A stretch of DNA of 64,000 nt. Source: Acholoe squamosa (taxonomy: Eukaryota; Annelida; Polychaeta; Phyllodocida; Polynoidae). The notes beneath the pieces are model-generated. The model made no database searches and was not told the origin of the DNA. It saw only the letters and a list, made by a program, of their open reading frames with translations. The DNA lies in contig OX439051.1 in NCBI GenBank assembly GCA_949317995.1, positions 45,697,250-45,761,249 of the forward strand, in the 5' to 3' direction. Positions 45,473 to 55,919 of this stretch are shown here, one piece after another. The position numbers and the translations under genes are program-made. How positions within the stretch are numbered: position 1 is the first letter of the stretch; the number at the start of each line of letters is the position of its first letter.

Positions 45473-47603
45473 CTAGCATCCGTATCCAGTATAAAATGAT
45501 CCGTTTCATTCGGATATTGTAATACTGGAGTACTTGTGAACAGGTCTTTTAGCTTTGGAAAAGCAGATTCCTGTTCATGGGTCCAAGGAAATTTTTCTTT
45601 GGTACTTCCTGGAGTCCAGTTAGCTATAACTTGTAATGGGTAACTGACTCTAGAATAATTCGGAATAAATTCCCTATAATAGGAACAGAATCCTAAAAAG
45701 GACCTCACTTCTTTGGGTGTTTTAGGCCTATTCCAATTCGTTACTGACTCGATTTTATCGTGATCAGCTTTTATTCCTTCATCACTAATGATGCGGCCCA
45801 AATAATTTATGGACTTTCTGAACATGTGACATTTCTTAGGTTTCAATTTGAGACCATTAGAAATAATACGTTCTAATACCATTTTGAGGTTATTTGAACA
45901 CTCTTCCAATGTTTTTCCGAAGACTATAACATCGTCAAGGTATACAAGACATCTTTTCCACAATAAGTCACTTAGAATAGTTTCCATCATTGCTTCAAAT
46001 GTTGCTGGTGTATTGCACAAACCAAACGGCATTATGTTATATTGGAATAGTCCAATATGACTTGAAAATGCTGTCTTTTCCATATCCGATGGATTCATTC
46101 CCACTTGCCAATATCCTGATTGCAAGTCTAGGGTACAAAACCAACTGTTTCCTCCTAAGGAGTCAATGGTTTCGTCTATTCTCGGTAATGGATACAAATT
46201 CTTTTTCGTTACTCCATTTAGCTTCCTGTAGTCTATGCAAAAGCGGATAGTACCGTCTTTTTTTGTTACCATACACACAGGACTACTCCATGGACTATTG
46301 GAAGGGACTATTACATCCTGTTCCAACATCTTGTTTATTTCCTCTTCAGCTACTCTCTTTTTCGCTAAAGGTAACCGCCTATACGGTATCTTAAAGGGTT
46401 CCGCATCTCCAGTATCTATTTTGTGTACTACCTTATTTGTCGTACCTAGTTTTTCACCGGGTTTGGCAAAGGCAGTCTTATACTGATAGAGCATATCATT
46501 TCTTTCCGGTGTTCCGGATCTTCTAATGAAGTTTCTTCATATAACTTGAGTAAGTCGTCCGAAATTTCATCATTTCCTGTTACCTTCTGTAAGTTTAACT
46601 TACTATCTGTTACAGTTTCCGAACGGGTCACGTTACCAAAAACTTGTCCCTTTTTCAGGTAGATAGTAGTGTTTCCAGTATTGGAGACAGGTACTACTGA
46701 CCAGGATGCATTTGCTACTATGGTGTCCACAGATATTAATCCGATGCTTGACAAAGTAGCTACATCCGGTTCTACCACTGCAGGCTTATTGCGCATTGCA
46801 GGGTCACTTCTTACAAGCACATCACAGGCTACTCCCGAAGGGATCCGCACAGTGTGTGCTACACTAGCCATACTGCTCACTTGTCTCAGTACACACCTAA
46901 CCTTTACAGGATACGGGTATTTCACACTCAACACTCCTGATTGGGGCTCTAACACCACTCCATACAGGGATGCGAAATCCAACCCGAGTATCCCCTCATC
47001 TGCTATATCCGCAACGGTGGCGCTCATGACATAGTCATGTATTCCATCCAATTGCAGCTTCACACAAGTTCTTCCATATGTTTGCAAGGTACTGCCATCG
47101 GCCGTTTGAGCACTTCCTCCCGATTTGAGAGTATCGTGTTCATCCGGTATAAGATCATAGAACTTCTTGGAGATACAGGAGTGGCTAGCACCCGTATCAA
47201 TAAGAAATTCGGCAGATCTTCTGTTAACAGTGAGGCAAACATACCACCGCCTTCCGTTTAGAACAGAGGGCGTGTCCGTGACGATCGGAACGTCATTGTT
47301 CACACCAGGAGTCGATCCACATCCTTTCAAGTATTCCAGACAAGGATGACCCGGGGGCAGGTGGGCACTACCAACCCTGGCTAATTCATAGCCGCCTACC
47401 TCGTTACTGATATCGGGTTTCCCCTGTGCTCCTTGGGCACCTGTTATATCAGCTTCCCTAACCTTCCGGGTGTCTACAACAACCTCGGTGTTAGGCGAGT
47501 TTGCTACTACATGCGAACTATCATCACGGATGGTGATATCATGGCAAGATTTGTCACTGGGATCCCCTTCTTTGCCCATCGGGGGACCCCTCCTCAGTTT
47601 TCC
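45473..47603 (-). pseudogene. Element A pol 5' part: protease and RT, frameshifted
   Basis: Entry is by a -1 shift at GGAAAAC (47597-47603) at the gag stop. The protease has [12 protein letters not shown] small deletion near 46490-46500 changes frame between the protease and RT parts. RT is otherwise complete: [27 protein letters not shown], and the connection to RNase H, which stops at ILDTDAS where element C begins. The remaining pol is at 30733-32394 and 17914-18332. Confidence 0.9.
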
Positions 47604-49545
47604 TCTGTACTTATTCCAGAGACACCTTCCTGTCTATGAGGGACAGGTTTCTCAGCCATACATTCCGGAGCATAATGCCCCAGCTTCTGGCATCTGAAGC
47701 ATCTCCTTTGAGATTTATCAACCCTCGGTCTCTTCAAAGCTTCTGTTAATCCGGCTATTAATGTTTCCATCATATTAGTCGGAGCAACAGCGGCTGCCAC
47801 GGTTGGCTTGGCCGTAGAGGTCGCATTACCAGATTGGGTTGATCCGGAAGCTGTTTTACTAGCAACGGATCCTCCCCTCCCTCTCGTATGTACCTTCCTG
47901 TACCGTTTCTGTCGGTAATACTTTCCAGATACCTGGACTGATCCAATATATTCTCCATTTTCATTGAGACATATTCGTCTTCCTGATCAGCCTCCTGTGA
48001 GTCAACCGGGGCTAATTGAGAATTTTCATATACCGGAGCAGGTGAACCTCCATATTGCAATGGAGCTGCTCTTACCGGGTTAGGTCCTAGACCTACCAAT
48101 CTCTTCTTCATATCATGTCCATCAATTGATATGAATAGGTCACTGAAGGAAGTGTCATCCTTCCAAGAATCCCAAACTACTTGTTTGTGATCCGGATCCC
48201 GCAATCCATTGTAGAATTGTATAAACAATTCCTGTAGATAGCAATCGTCGTCATGAGCCCAGTTTGGATGTGCTTTCAATAGCAAGTCCTGTAGCTCCAA
48301 ACCAAAGACTTTGTGAGATTCTTTAGGTGTCTGTGTTCTTTTCTTAAAGCTCACCCATGGATCCTCTCTAACGATTGACCCGAATAGGTACGCGGCACAT
48401 TCGACCAGTTGATCGTAGGTACCGTATATTCCATATGCTGCTCTCCATTGGTTGAGGGCTACTTTTCCACCTTTATTCAACCAACAGATCAAATAAGGCA
48501 GAGCTTCTTCTTTTGTCCAACCACTACAGTTGACTTCGTCGACAAAAGCTTGATACCTATCCTTCCAAGGATCATTAGAATCATATGGAGGGGGTATCCG
48601 TGCCTGTCTACGTACCGGATTATTACATCCGCGTAGTCTGCTTCTCGCATGCTCCAGTTCATGACTTCCATGCCGTCTGCTCCCTTTCAGTAGCAGTCAA
48701 TGCCAAGGTTTTGAATACATTGGCGTCTATCAAAGATGGTTTGCATCCCTGCAGGCATGGAAGTTCTCCTATTTGGCTTCCTGCCATCTCCTCCCGATCC
48801 TGATATCCAGCAAAGTAGCTGCTGGTGTAGGTGCATTATTTATTGGTCCTTTAATAATAGTTCCCTGTGGGCAATTAATATTTTGGACAATCTTTCCGCT
48901 AGCTGCGGTATCATCCGGTTTCTTATAGATTCTGGATACTACATTCTTATCAGCCCCATCGTCAACGAATGGGTTGTATCTAGTTGGAGTTGCATCTTTG
49001 GATGTTTTCGCCAACATTGTAGACACCACAGTTGGATCTATACTACCTATAGTCAATTGGGCGGCTTCCACATATTTGTCTAGGGTTATTGCAGTAGTCT
49101 GCAATTCCTGAAGCTCATTTGTGAGTTTCTGTCTATCCTCCTCTAATATTGGTAGCCCGGGTCTGGGTAATCTGTAAGGTAGTTCTCCAAATGTTACCCT
49201 TTTTGGCATCGGTGCCGGATGTTCTGGGTTAGTACTACCACCAACTTCGAACATCGAATTACTTAATTCGTCAACAATTGGTTGTTGACTTATCAAATTA
49301 CTCTGCCTCTGTATAGACTGTTCGCGTTGTACAGAGTCTGGTAGATTCTCCTCACTATCATTATAGTGAGGTTCGGGATCTCTCCAAGATGCAGATTCTG
49401 CATCTCGGGAGTTCGAATGGGTTTGGATCACTAATGATCCATTGCCATTCTCCTGGGCAACTAGTTGCCCTGCTGGGTTAGCTTCCGCGAGGCTATCTAA
49501 CCCATGTACTAGCCGTTCGGACGTTATAACGTCTGGGCTATACAC
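47594..49545 (-). pseudogene. Element A gag with two internal deletions
   Basis: The frame starts beside the primer site at GTG (VYSPDVITSERLVHGLD), without an early ATG. It keeps LSNSMFEVGGS and YNPFVDDGADKNV. Compared with D it has lost most of the coiled coil (about 480 bp, join at LPIL/EEDRQKL near 49135) and the Gly/Asn-rich region (join near 48785). The capsid-like part (about 48560-47950) is intact in one frame. The CCHC knuckle CFRCQKLGHYAPEC lies in a different frame (47800-47594). It ends STEEN at GGAAAAC-TGA. Confidence 0.85.
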
Positions 49546-49556
49546 CAGAAATCCTG

Positions 49557-49568
49557 GTCACGGCACCA
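49557..49568 (-). other. Element A primer binding site, tRNA-His
   Basis: TGGTGCCGTGAC on the minus strand, next to the 5' LTR. A near-perfect palindrome (core GACGTTATAACGTC, 49520-49533) follows in the leader, as in D. Confidence 0.85.
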
Positions 49569-49569
49569 G

Positions 49570-49944
49570 TGTAAGGGTTCGAGTCTTACGGACCTGGGGG
49601 GTTCGGGTCTTACGATTCGGAAAGAAAGAGTAAGACGGTGTTTCAAGTGTATGCCAACGGATAGAGTTTATTAAGATGTACACTCACGGCTATCCGGTAG
49701 TTGTTTAAGAGGATAGCTAGCAGTTATTAAAGAAGGTCTACATACTTGGAGGCCAGAAGGGCCTCTGACGTAGCGGCTGAGCCCTGGGCTTTATATAATG
49801 ACCCAGGTGTTTGTCGTCAGATGTCCCCACAGACCCGGATCGGTGCTGCCACCTATCCGGAACCTGAGGAACGTCCGACGACTCGACTCACCCGCCACGT
49901 CAGACGGTACCCAACACTATGGTTATACAATAAGTACCTCTACA
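49570..49944 (-). repeat. Element A 5' LTR
   Basis: 375 bp, TGTAGAGGTAC...CTTACA on the minus strand, with CTAG outside it at 49945-49948. Confidence 0.93.
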
Positions 49945-49948
49945 CTAG

Positions 49949-50654
49949 CATTACTGAAGCATGATCCCAATAATTTCAGAAACTGACAAATGAAGTGGTG
50001 TTCACCTGGATATCACTTTTCACCATATGCAAGTTCCCATTATTCAATAACTTAATCTGAGGTATTATGGGGTAGTATCAGAACACTCAAAATCTTGACA
50101 AATGTTAGTAACCCCTTGAAAAGGTTTATCTATTCCATTTGTGACAAGAATACATAATATTTCAAGGGAGCATCAGTGCATTGTGGCATCTTTGCGATGA
50201 TATCCTATACCCACATATATTGGTTAATCAGTTGACTGTAAGATGTGTCCAGTATGTTATGTACATTGTATGTCAACCACTGACCTGCATAGCTAAGGCA
50301 TCTTTCACAATCCTATGTGTAGGTGCAGCAGGGTGTGACCAGGAGGTTTGAACTACGAGGTGTGAGGAGTGTACAGTAGCAAAGCAGGTGTTGCGACACT
50401 TCATTTACCATTTTATGAAACTATTGGAAATTGTTCTGAAGTTTTCTCATCATCTTGTGCTGTATTTAAGTAAGATCACAGGGATATTTTTCTTTTTGTT
50501 TTAAGACAATTTGGAATGAATTTCAATACATGATTATGACCTTTTATAGACAGGTCACCTTGCAGCAACTAGTAACCACTGCTATGTTCCACTTAATAAA
50601 CACTGCAAATTAAGCCCTTGAGAAACATCTCATAAACTGTAGATCGTGATATAG
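49949..50654. other. Host spacer between elements A and E, nothing supported
   Basis: AT-rich DNA continuous with the left flank of A across the CTAG target. It holds a few CTAGTAA(C/G)C-type words near 50567. No gene seen. Confidence 0.6.
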
Positions 50655-50985
50655 TGTGAGTGTCTTCCTCGAGAGGGCGTTTCGAGCGGTGCGCCCATCA
50701 CCGGTAGTCACTAGAGGTCCTTACGACCCCTGGTCGCTGCGGGGTGGTGGCAGCACTGTTCGCCTCACTCCAGCTCCTACCTGGGGCTGGGGAAGGCAAT
50801 AGTCTGGCTCTGCCTGTCAACGGAGTCGGACCACTTCTCATCGAGCTTAATATTTCATTAAGCGACCTATATCGAGGTAGATGTAAACCATACACCGAAA
50901 TAAACACGTGCCAGTTGCACTAACCCGAGATCTCTTGTCTGGTTTTCACTTCGAACCATTCAAGTTATACATTCGAACCACTACA
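50655..50985 (+). repeat. Element E 5' LTR and primer site (50987-50998)
   Basis: TG...CA ends; the flank on the left is ATAG. The primer site TGGTGCCATGAC differs from the tRNA-His complement at one base. AATAAA is present (near 50899-50904). Confidence 0.82.
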
Positions 50986-51038
50986 CTGGTGCCATGACCA
51001 GTTCTTGGTGTTAGTGCGCGGCCCTGGAGGCTGAACAT

Positions 51039-52627
51039 GTGCACGATGGATCCCGAGAAAGAAGTTTGAGTACCTCGGGATCCACAACGAATGACACTGT
51101 TCATACCAACGACACAAGCCGAATCCAAATGAAAGGGTACACCTCAATAAGCGGACCAAAAGTAGAGAGGGTATTTCGAAACCTCAGGTCTGAAGAGATG
51201 CCCGCTCCAGTCATGAATTCTACATATAGAATAAGTACAGATTCCACAGAACAATTGACACCAATTACGATGATGACTGTAGACGCTCAACGAACAGCTT
51301 CGGCCCGGGCAGAAACCCAAACTGCTGATCCCCGACGATCCTTAGATGCCCTGAATGTTTCAGTATTCGACATAGGAGGCTCGAGAAACGTTAAGGAGTC
51401 AGCAGGAGATTACTTGCGTGAGCAAGCCAAGTTAAGAGATGATGCTATAAATAGAGTCCGATTGCACCAGGGCTTACCGAGAGTAGAAGACTCTGAGCGA
51501 AAGGTCTTGAGACTCAGGAATCTGGAAAAACAATGCGACCAGTACGAAGCTGATCAACAACGACTGATGAACAACATCGAGGAACTAGAAGAAAGAACTG
51601 GAGTAAAGGAACAATTAAATCGAGATCTCGAACGTCAAATGTATGTCATTCAAAAGAAACTCGAACTCGCTAAATCAGAGTGGGAAAATGAGAAACTTAA
51701 ACAAGAAGTTGACTTAAAAGAACAGGAAGCTACTTCCACCATTCAAAACATTGAATTGAGAGAAGAGGCTGACCAAATAAAAGCCAAAATGGAACAATAT
51801 AAATACGAGGCAAACAAGCTTTTAGAGGTTCGAGATCAATGCATCTTGAAAAATGAGGATATAATGGAATCCATGAAAGATAGCAACCAAGATCTATTTT
51901 TGAAACAGCAAGAACTGTGCCTCGAAATTGCCAATCTGACAAAAAGGAAAACTGCCCTCGATACATATGTGTCAGGAATAGAGAATAATACCCTAACTGA
52001 CAAGACATGTCTTGAGGAACAAGATAAATCTTTCGAAACCGACACAAGTGTATTAGTAACACAAATGGATCTACTTTACTACCAAGAAATGTCTAATAAG
52101 GACATACCCTCTGATGCGACTTTTATAAAAGGAAATACACCTTTAGTAACCTCGATGCCAGCAGAAGCTTTGAAGAAGCCAGACCGATACGACCCATTTG
52201 TAGATGAGAATGCTGAGGCACATGTCTGGAATGATGGTGTTTACGACCCCACACATAAAACCAGCCGAGATGAGTCTGAAAAACGCAAAATAAGATTCAG
52301 CTTGGCCGGTGATTTGCTAGGTAAAGAGGATGACAGCCACAACGAACCCAATCACACCCAGTATGGGAAAGATGGACACTTCGAGTTGTCATATGATGAC
52401 GACTCAGTAAACGAGCCCGAACCCTTAGGCACGGGAAGCCAAGGCGCGACAGGAGGCAGCGCATCCGGTGCCACCCGAAGGCCGACACCCCCCCTGCAAG
52501 GGGCTAGTGGTGACACAGGGGGAACTTCAAGGCGTAGATCCCGAAGCAGCGTGCTAGAGGATATGTTAAATCAATCCGCTAACACCTCGAACACCGCACA
52601 TAGTGAAGAGACCATCAGAGAATGGAG
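51039..52627 (+). pseudogene. Element E gag, truncated by element D
   Basis: The frame is open from the leader (GTG at 51039) with the first in-frame ATG at 51129 (MKGYTSISG). It contains LNVSVFDIGGSRN, a long Glu/Lys/Gln coiled coil (about 51410-51990), and YDPFVDENAEAHVWNDGVY. These correspond to SMFxxGGS and YxPFV motifs of A, B and D. A Gly/Ser/Arg-rich stretch follows. No capsid or CCHC part is left, because D interrupts the frame after SEETIREW. Confidence 0.85.
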
Positions 52628-53004
52628 TGTAGAGGTACACATTATTAAACCATAGGAGTTGGGTACCGTCTGACGTGGCGGGTGAGTCGAGTCGTCGGAC
52701 GTTCCTCAGGTTCCGGATAGGTGGCAGCACCGATCCGGGTCTGTGGGGACATCTGACGACAAACACCTGGGTCCGTATATAAAGCCCAGGGCTCAGACGC
52801 TACGTCAGAGGCCCTTCTGGCCTCCACACCATGTAAACCATTGTCCTTTAATATTAGCTGCCTCTTTGACATCATCCGGCAGCCGTGAGTGTGCGTTAAG
52901 TAATAAAACTAACCGTTGGCATACACTTGGAATACTGTCTTACTCTTTCTTTCCGAACCGTAAGACCCGAACCCCCCAGGTCCGTAAGGCCACAAACCCT
53001 TACA
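52628..53004 (+). repeat. Element D 5' LTR
   Basis: 377 bp. TATA box TATATAAA near 52775, AATAAA near 52901, CRE-like TGACGTGG and TACGTCA words. The ends and last 80 bp match A well. The middle (about 52830-52915) differs, so D and A are distinct subfamilies. Confidence 0.9.
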
Positions 53005-53005
53005 C

Positions 53006-53017
53006 TGGTGCCGTGAC
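53006..53017 (+). other. Element D primer site (tRNA-His) and adjacent palindrome
   Basis: TGGTGCCGTGAC, followed at 53041-53056 by the perfect 16-bp palindrome GGACGTTATAACGTCC, kept in A except at its edge. Confidence 0.85.
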
Positions 53018-53029
53018 CAGTTAATTCTG

Positions 53030-55919
53030 GTGTATAGCCCGGACGTTATAACGTCCGAACGGCTGGTACATGGGTTAGACACCCTCAGGGAAGCTAACCC
53101 AGCAGGGCAATCAATTGCCCAAGAAAATGGAAATGGATCATTAATGCTCCAAGCCCATTCGAACTCGCAAGATGCGGAATCAGCATCTTGGAGGGATCCG
53201 GGACCCCACTATAATGATAGTGAGGAGAATCTGCCAGACTCTGTACGACGCGAACAGTCTATACAGAGACATAGTAACTTAATAGGCCAACAATCACTTG
53301 TTGACGAATTAAGTAATTCGATGTTCGAAGTTGGTGGTAGTACTAACCCAGAACATCCGGCACCAATGCCAAAAAGGGTAACATTCGGAGAACTACCTTA
53401 TAGATTACCCAGGCCCGAATTACCAATATTAGATTACAGCGCTATAGATGGCGACTTAACCTATGCGGTACCGGAAGGTGAGGAATTCAAACGACCGGAT
53501 GTCCTGTTGTTGAATGAAACTTATGTAACTTTGAACGAGAATTTAAATACCTTGGTCAAAGCTAAGGATGAAGTATTCCATGAAAAACTTCAGTTAGAAG
53601 AAGACCTAACTGGCATGCGAAAGGAATTCGAAGCCAGAAGGAGTGAGTACATGAAGGAACTCGAGAATGAAGAATTAAAACTTCAATCAATGAGAGAATC
53701 ATTCAACAAAGAATATGATAATAGGCACATTCGTATCCAAACATACATAGATACGAATGACCAATTAAACCTTGATAAGGCAAAATTCGAATCCGAAATT
53801 CGCCATTATCAGGACGAGTTGGATAAATTGAAACTTCAGTGTAGTAAACAAGCTGAAGACAATGAAACCATCCGGGTAGGCATTATAGCTTACAACAAAC
53901 AACTGCAGGAGGATAGACAGAAACTCACAAATGAGCTTCAGGAATTGCAGACTACTGCAATAACTCTAGATAAATATGTAGAAGCCGCCCAGTTAACTAT
54001 AGGTAATATAGATCCAGCTGTGGTATCTACAATGTTGGGAAAGACATCCAAAGATGCAACCCCAATTAGATACAGCCCATTCGTTGATGATGGGGCTGAC
54101 AAGAATGTAGTATCCGGAATCTACAAGAAACCGGATAATACCGCAGTAAATGGAACCGCACCTAAACCAGCACTCCGATGCTGGATACGATAGGTCCGGC
54201 ACCACCCATACCAGATTTGAGTCACAAAATTAAAGCGACTCACGATGGTGCTACTGGGACTAATAATAATACACCCGTGGCACAACCAAGAGCACCCGGA
54301 CCAATGAGGCATATGTTGACACCACCTTCATATTTCCCCCAACCTGGCCACAGTACACCAGCAGGACCAAGATTACCGAATCCACCTCCGGGTTCTGGTA
54401 ATGGTCCTACTGATGGACGTTTTCCAAGACCAAACCCGCCACAAAACAATACTAATGGTGGTACGTTTCAACCAAGAACATCTTCCTATGGATATAGTTA
54501 TAATCCATCAGGAAGTGGTAATTATCAAAATGGTAATAGCTATAACCAGGGATGGAATCAAAATAATTCTTACCCTAGATATGCGTCTTCTGGAAACACC
54601 GGTTACAATGGTGGATGCCCTGGCGGTTCATCCGGAAGCTATAATAATAATGGTCCACCAGGAGGAAACCCTCCAGGCGGCCCAGGAGGATCCGGATCCG
54701 GAGGATCAGGATCAGGAGGAGATGGCAGGAAGCCAAATAGGAGAACTTCTATGCCTGCAGGGATGCAAACCATCTTTGATAGGAGCCAATGTATCCAAAA
54801 CCTTGGCATTGACTGCTACCGAAAGGGAGCAGACGGCATGGAAGTCATGAACTGGAGCATGCGAGAAGCAGATAGACTACGCGGATGTAATAATCCGGCA
54901 CGTAGGCAGGCACGGATACCCCCTCCATATGATTCTAATGATCCATGAAAAGACAGGTATCAAGCTTTTGTCGATGAAGTCAATTGTAGTGGCTGGACAA
55001 AAGAAGAAGCTCTGCCTTATTTAATCTGTTGGTTAAATAAAGGCGGAAAAGTAGCTCTCAACCAATGGAGAGCAGCTTACGGATTATACGGTACCTATGA
55101 TCAATTGGTAGAATGTGCCGCGTACCTATTTGGATCAATCGTTAGAGAAGATCCGTGGGTAAGTTTCAAGAAGAGAACACAAAAACCTAAAGAATCACAC
55201 AAAGTCTTTGGTTTGGAGCTACAGGACTTGCTTTCGAAAGCACGTCCAAATTGGGCTCATGACGATGATTGTTATCTACAAGAATTGTTTATACAATTCT
55301 ACAGTGGATTGCGAGATCCGGATCACAAGCAAGTGGTCTGGGACTCTTGGAAAGATGACACTTCCTTCAGTGACCTGTTCATAGCAATCGATGGACATGA
55401 CATGAAGAAACGTTTGGTAGGTCTTGGACCTAGTCCAGTAAGAGCAGCTCCATTCCAATACGGAGGTACACCTGCTCCGGTATATGATACTTCCCAGTTA
55501 GCTCCGGTTGAATCGAATGAAGTTGATGAGGAATTGAATATGTCTCCGATGAAAATGGAGAGTATATTGGTTCAGTCCAGGTAGCTGGAAAGTATTACCG
55601 ACAAAAGCGGTATAGGAAAGTACATTCGAGAGGGAGAGGAGGATCTGTTGCTGGTAAAACAGCTTCCGGATCAACTCAACATGGCAGTGTAGCCTCTACG
55701 GCGAACTCAACTGTAGCAGCCACTGTTGCTCCGACTAACATGATGGAAACATTAATAGCCGGATTAACAGAAGCTCTAAGGAGACCAAGAGTTGACAAAT
55801 CTCAAAGGAGATGTTTCAGATGCCAGAAACTGGGGCATTTTGCTCCCGAATGTATGGCTGAGAAGCCTGTCCCGCGTAAACAGGAGGGTGTCTCTGGGAT
55901 AAGTACAGAGGAAAACTAG
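53030..55919 (+). pseudogene. Element D gag, with frameshifts and stops
   Basis: It opens at GTG with VYSPDVITSERLVHGLD. Then: LSNSMFEVGGS (about 53310), a coiled coil of about 170 residues, and YSPFVDDGADKNV (about 54070). After a frame change near 54150-54180 comes a Gly/Asn/Tyr/Pro-rich region (54240-54730), then a capsid-like domain (54950-55470). TGA at 54946-54948 replaces a Trp codon still present in A; TAG at 55582-55584 replaces a Tyr codon. The basic region and CCHC knuckle CFRCQKLGHFAPEC lie in the next frame (from about 55530). Gag ends STEEN at GGAAAAC (55910-55916) and TAG. Confidence 0.85.

Larger units (their letters stand above)
13072..49944 (-). mobile_element. Element A: Ty3/Gypsy-type LTR retrotransposon, split by B and C
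   Basis: LTRs at 13072-13433 and 49570-49944 are in the same orientation. They start TGTAGAGGTAC and end CTTACA when read on the minus strand. A 4-bp CTAG duplication flanks the whole unit (13068-13071 and 49945-49948). Removing B and C with their duplications leaves about 11.39 kb. Order on the minus strand: LTR, tRNA-His primer site, gag, pol, a promoter-like gap, ORF3, a long 3' untranslated region, polypurine tract, LTR. By eye the LTRs differ by about nine substitutions plus a 13-bp deletion, making A the oldest insertion here. Stops, frameshifts and internal gag deletions make it defective. It is the same family as D. Confidence 0.93.
50655..52627 (+). mobile_element. Element E: 5' part of another Gypsy-type element, cut by D
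   Basis: A 331-bp LTR (50655-50985, TGTGAGTGTC...ACCACTACA) is followed by a primer site and a gag frame. The frame ends abruptly where the LTR of D begins at 52628. The rest of E should lie beyond D, outside the window. E belongs to a different family from A/D, B and C by LTR, but its gag shares motifs with A, B and D. Confidence 0.85.
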
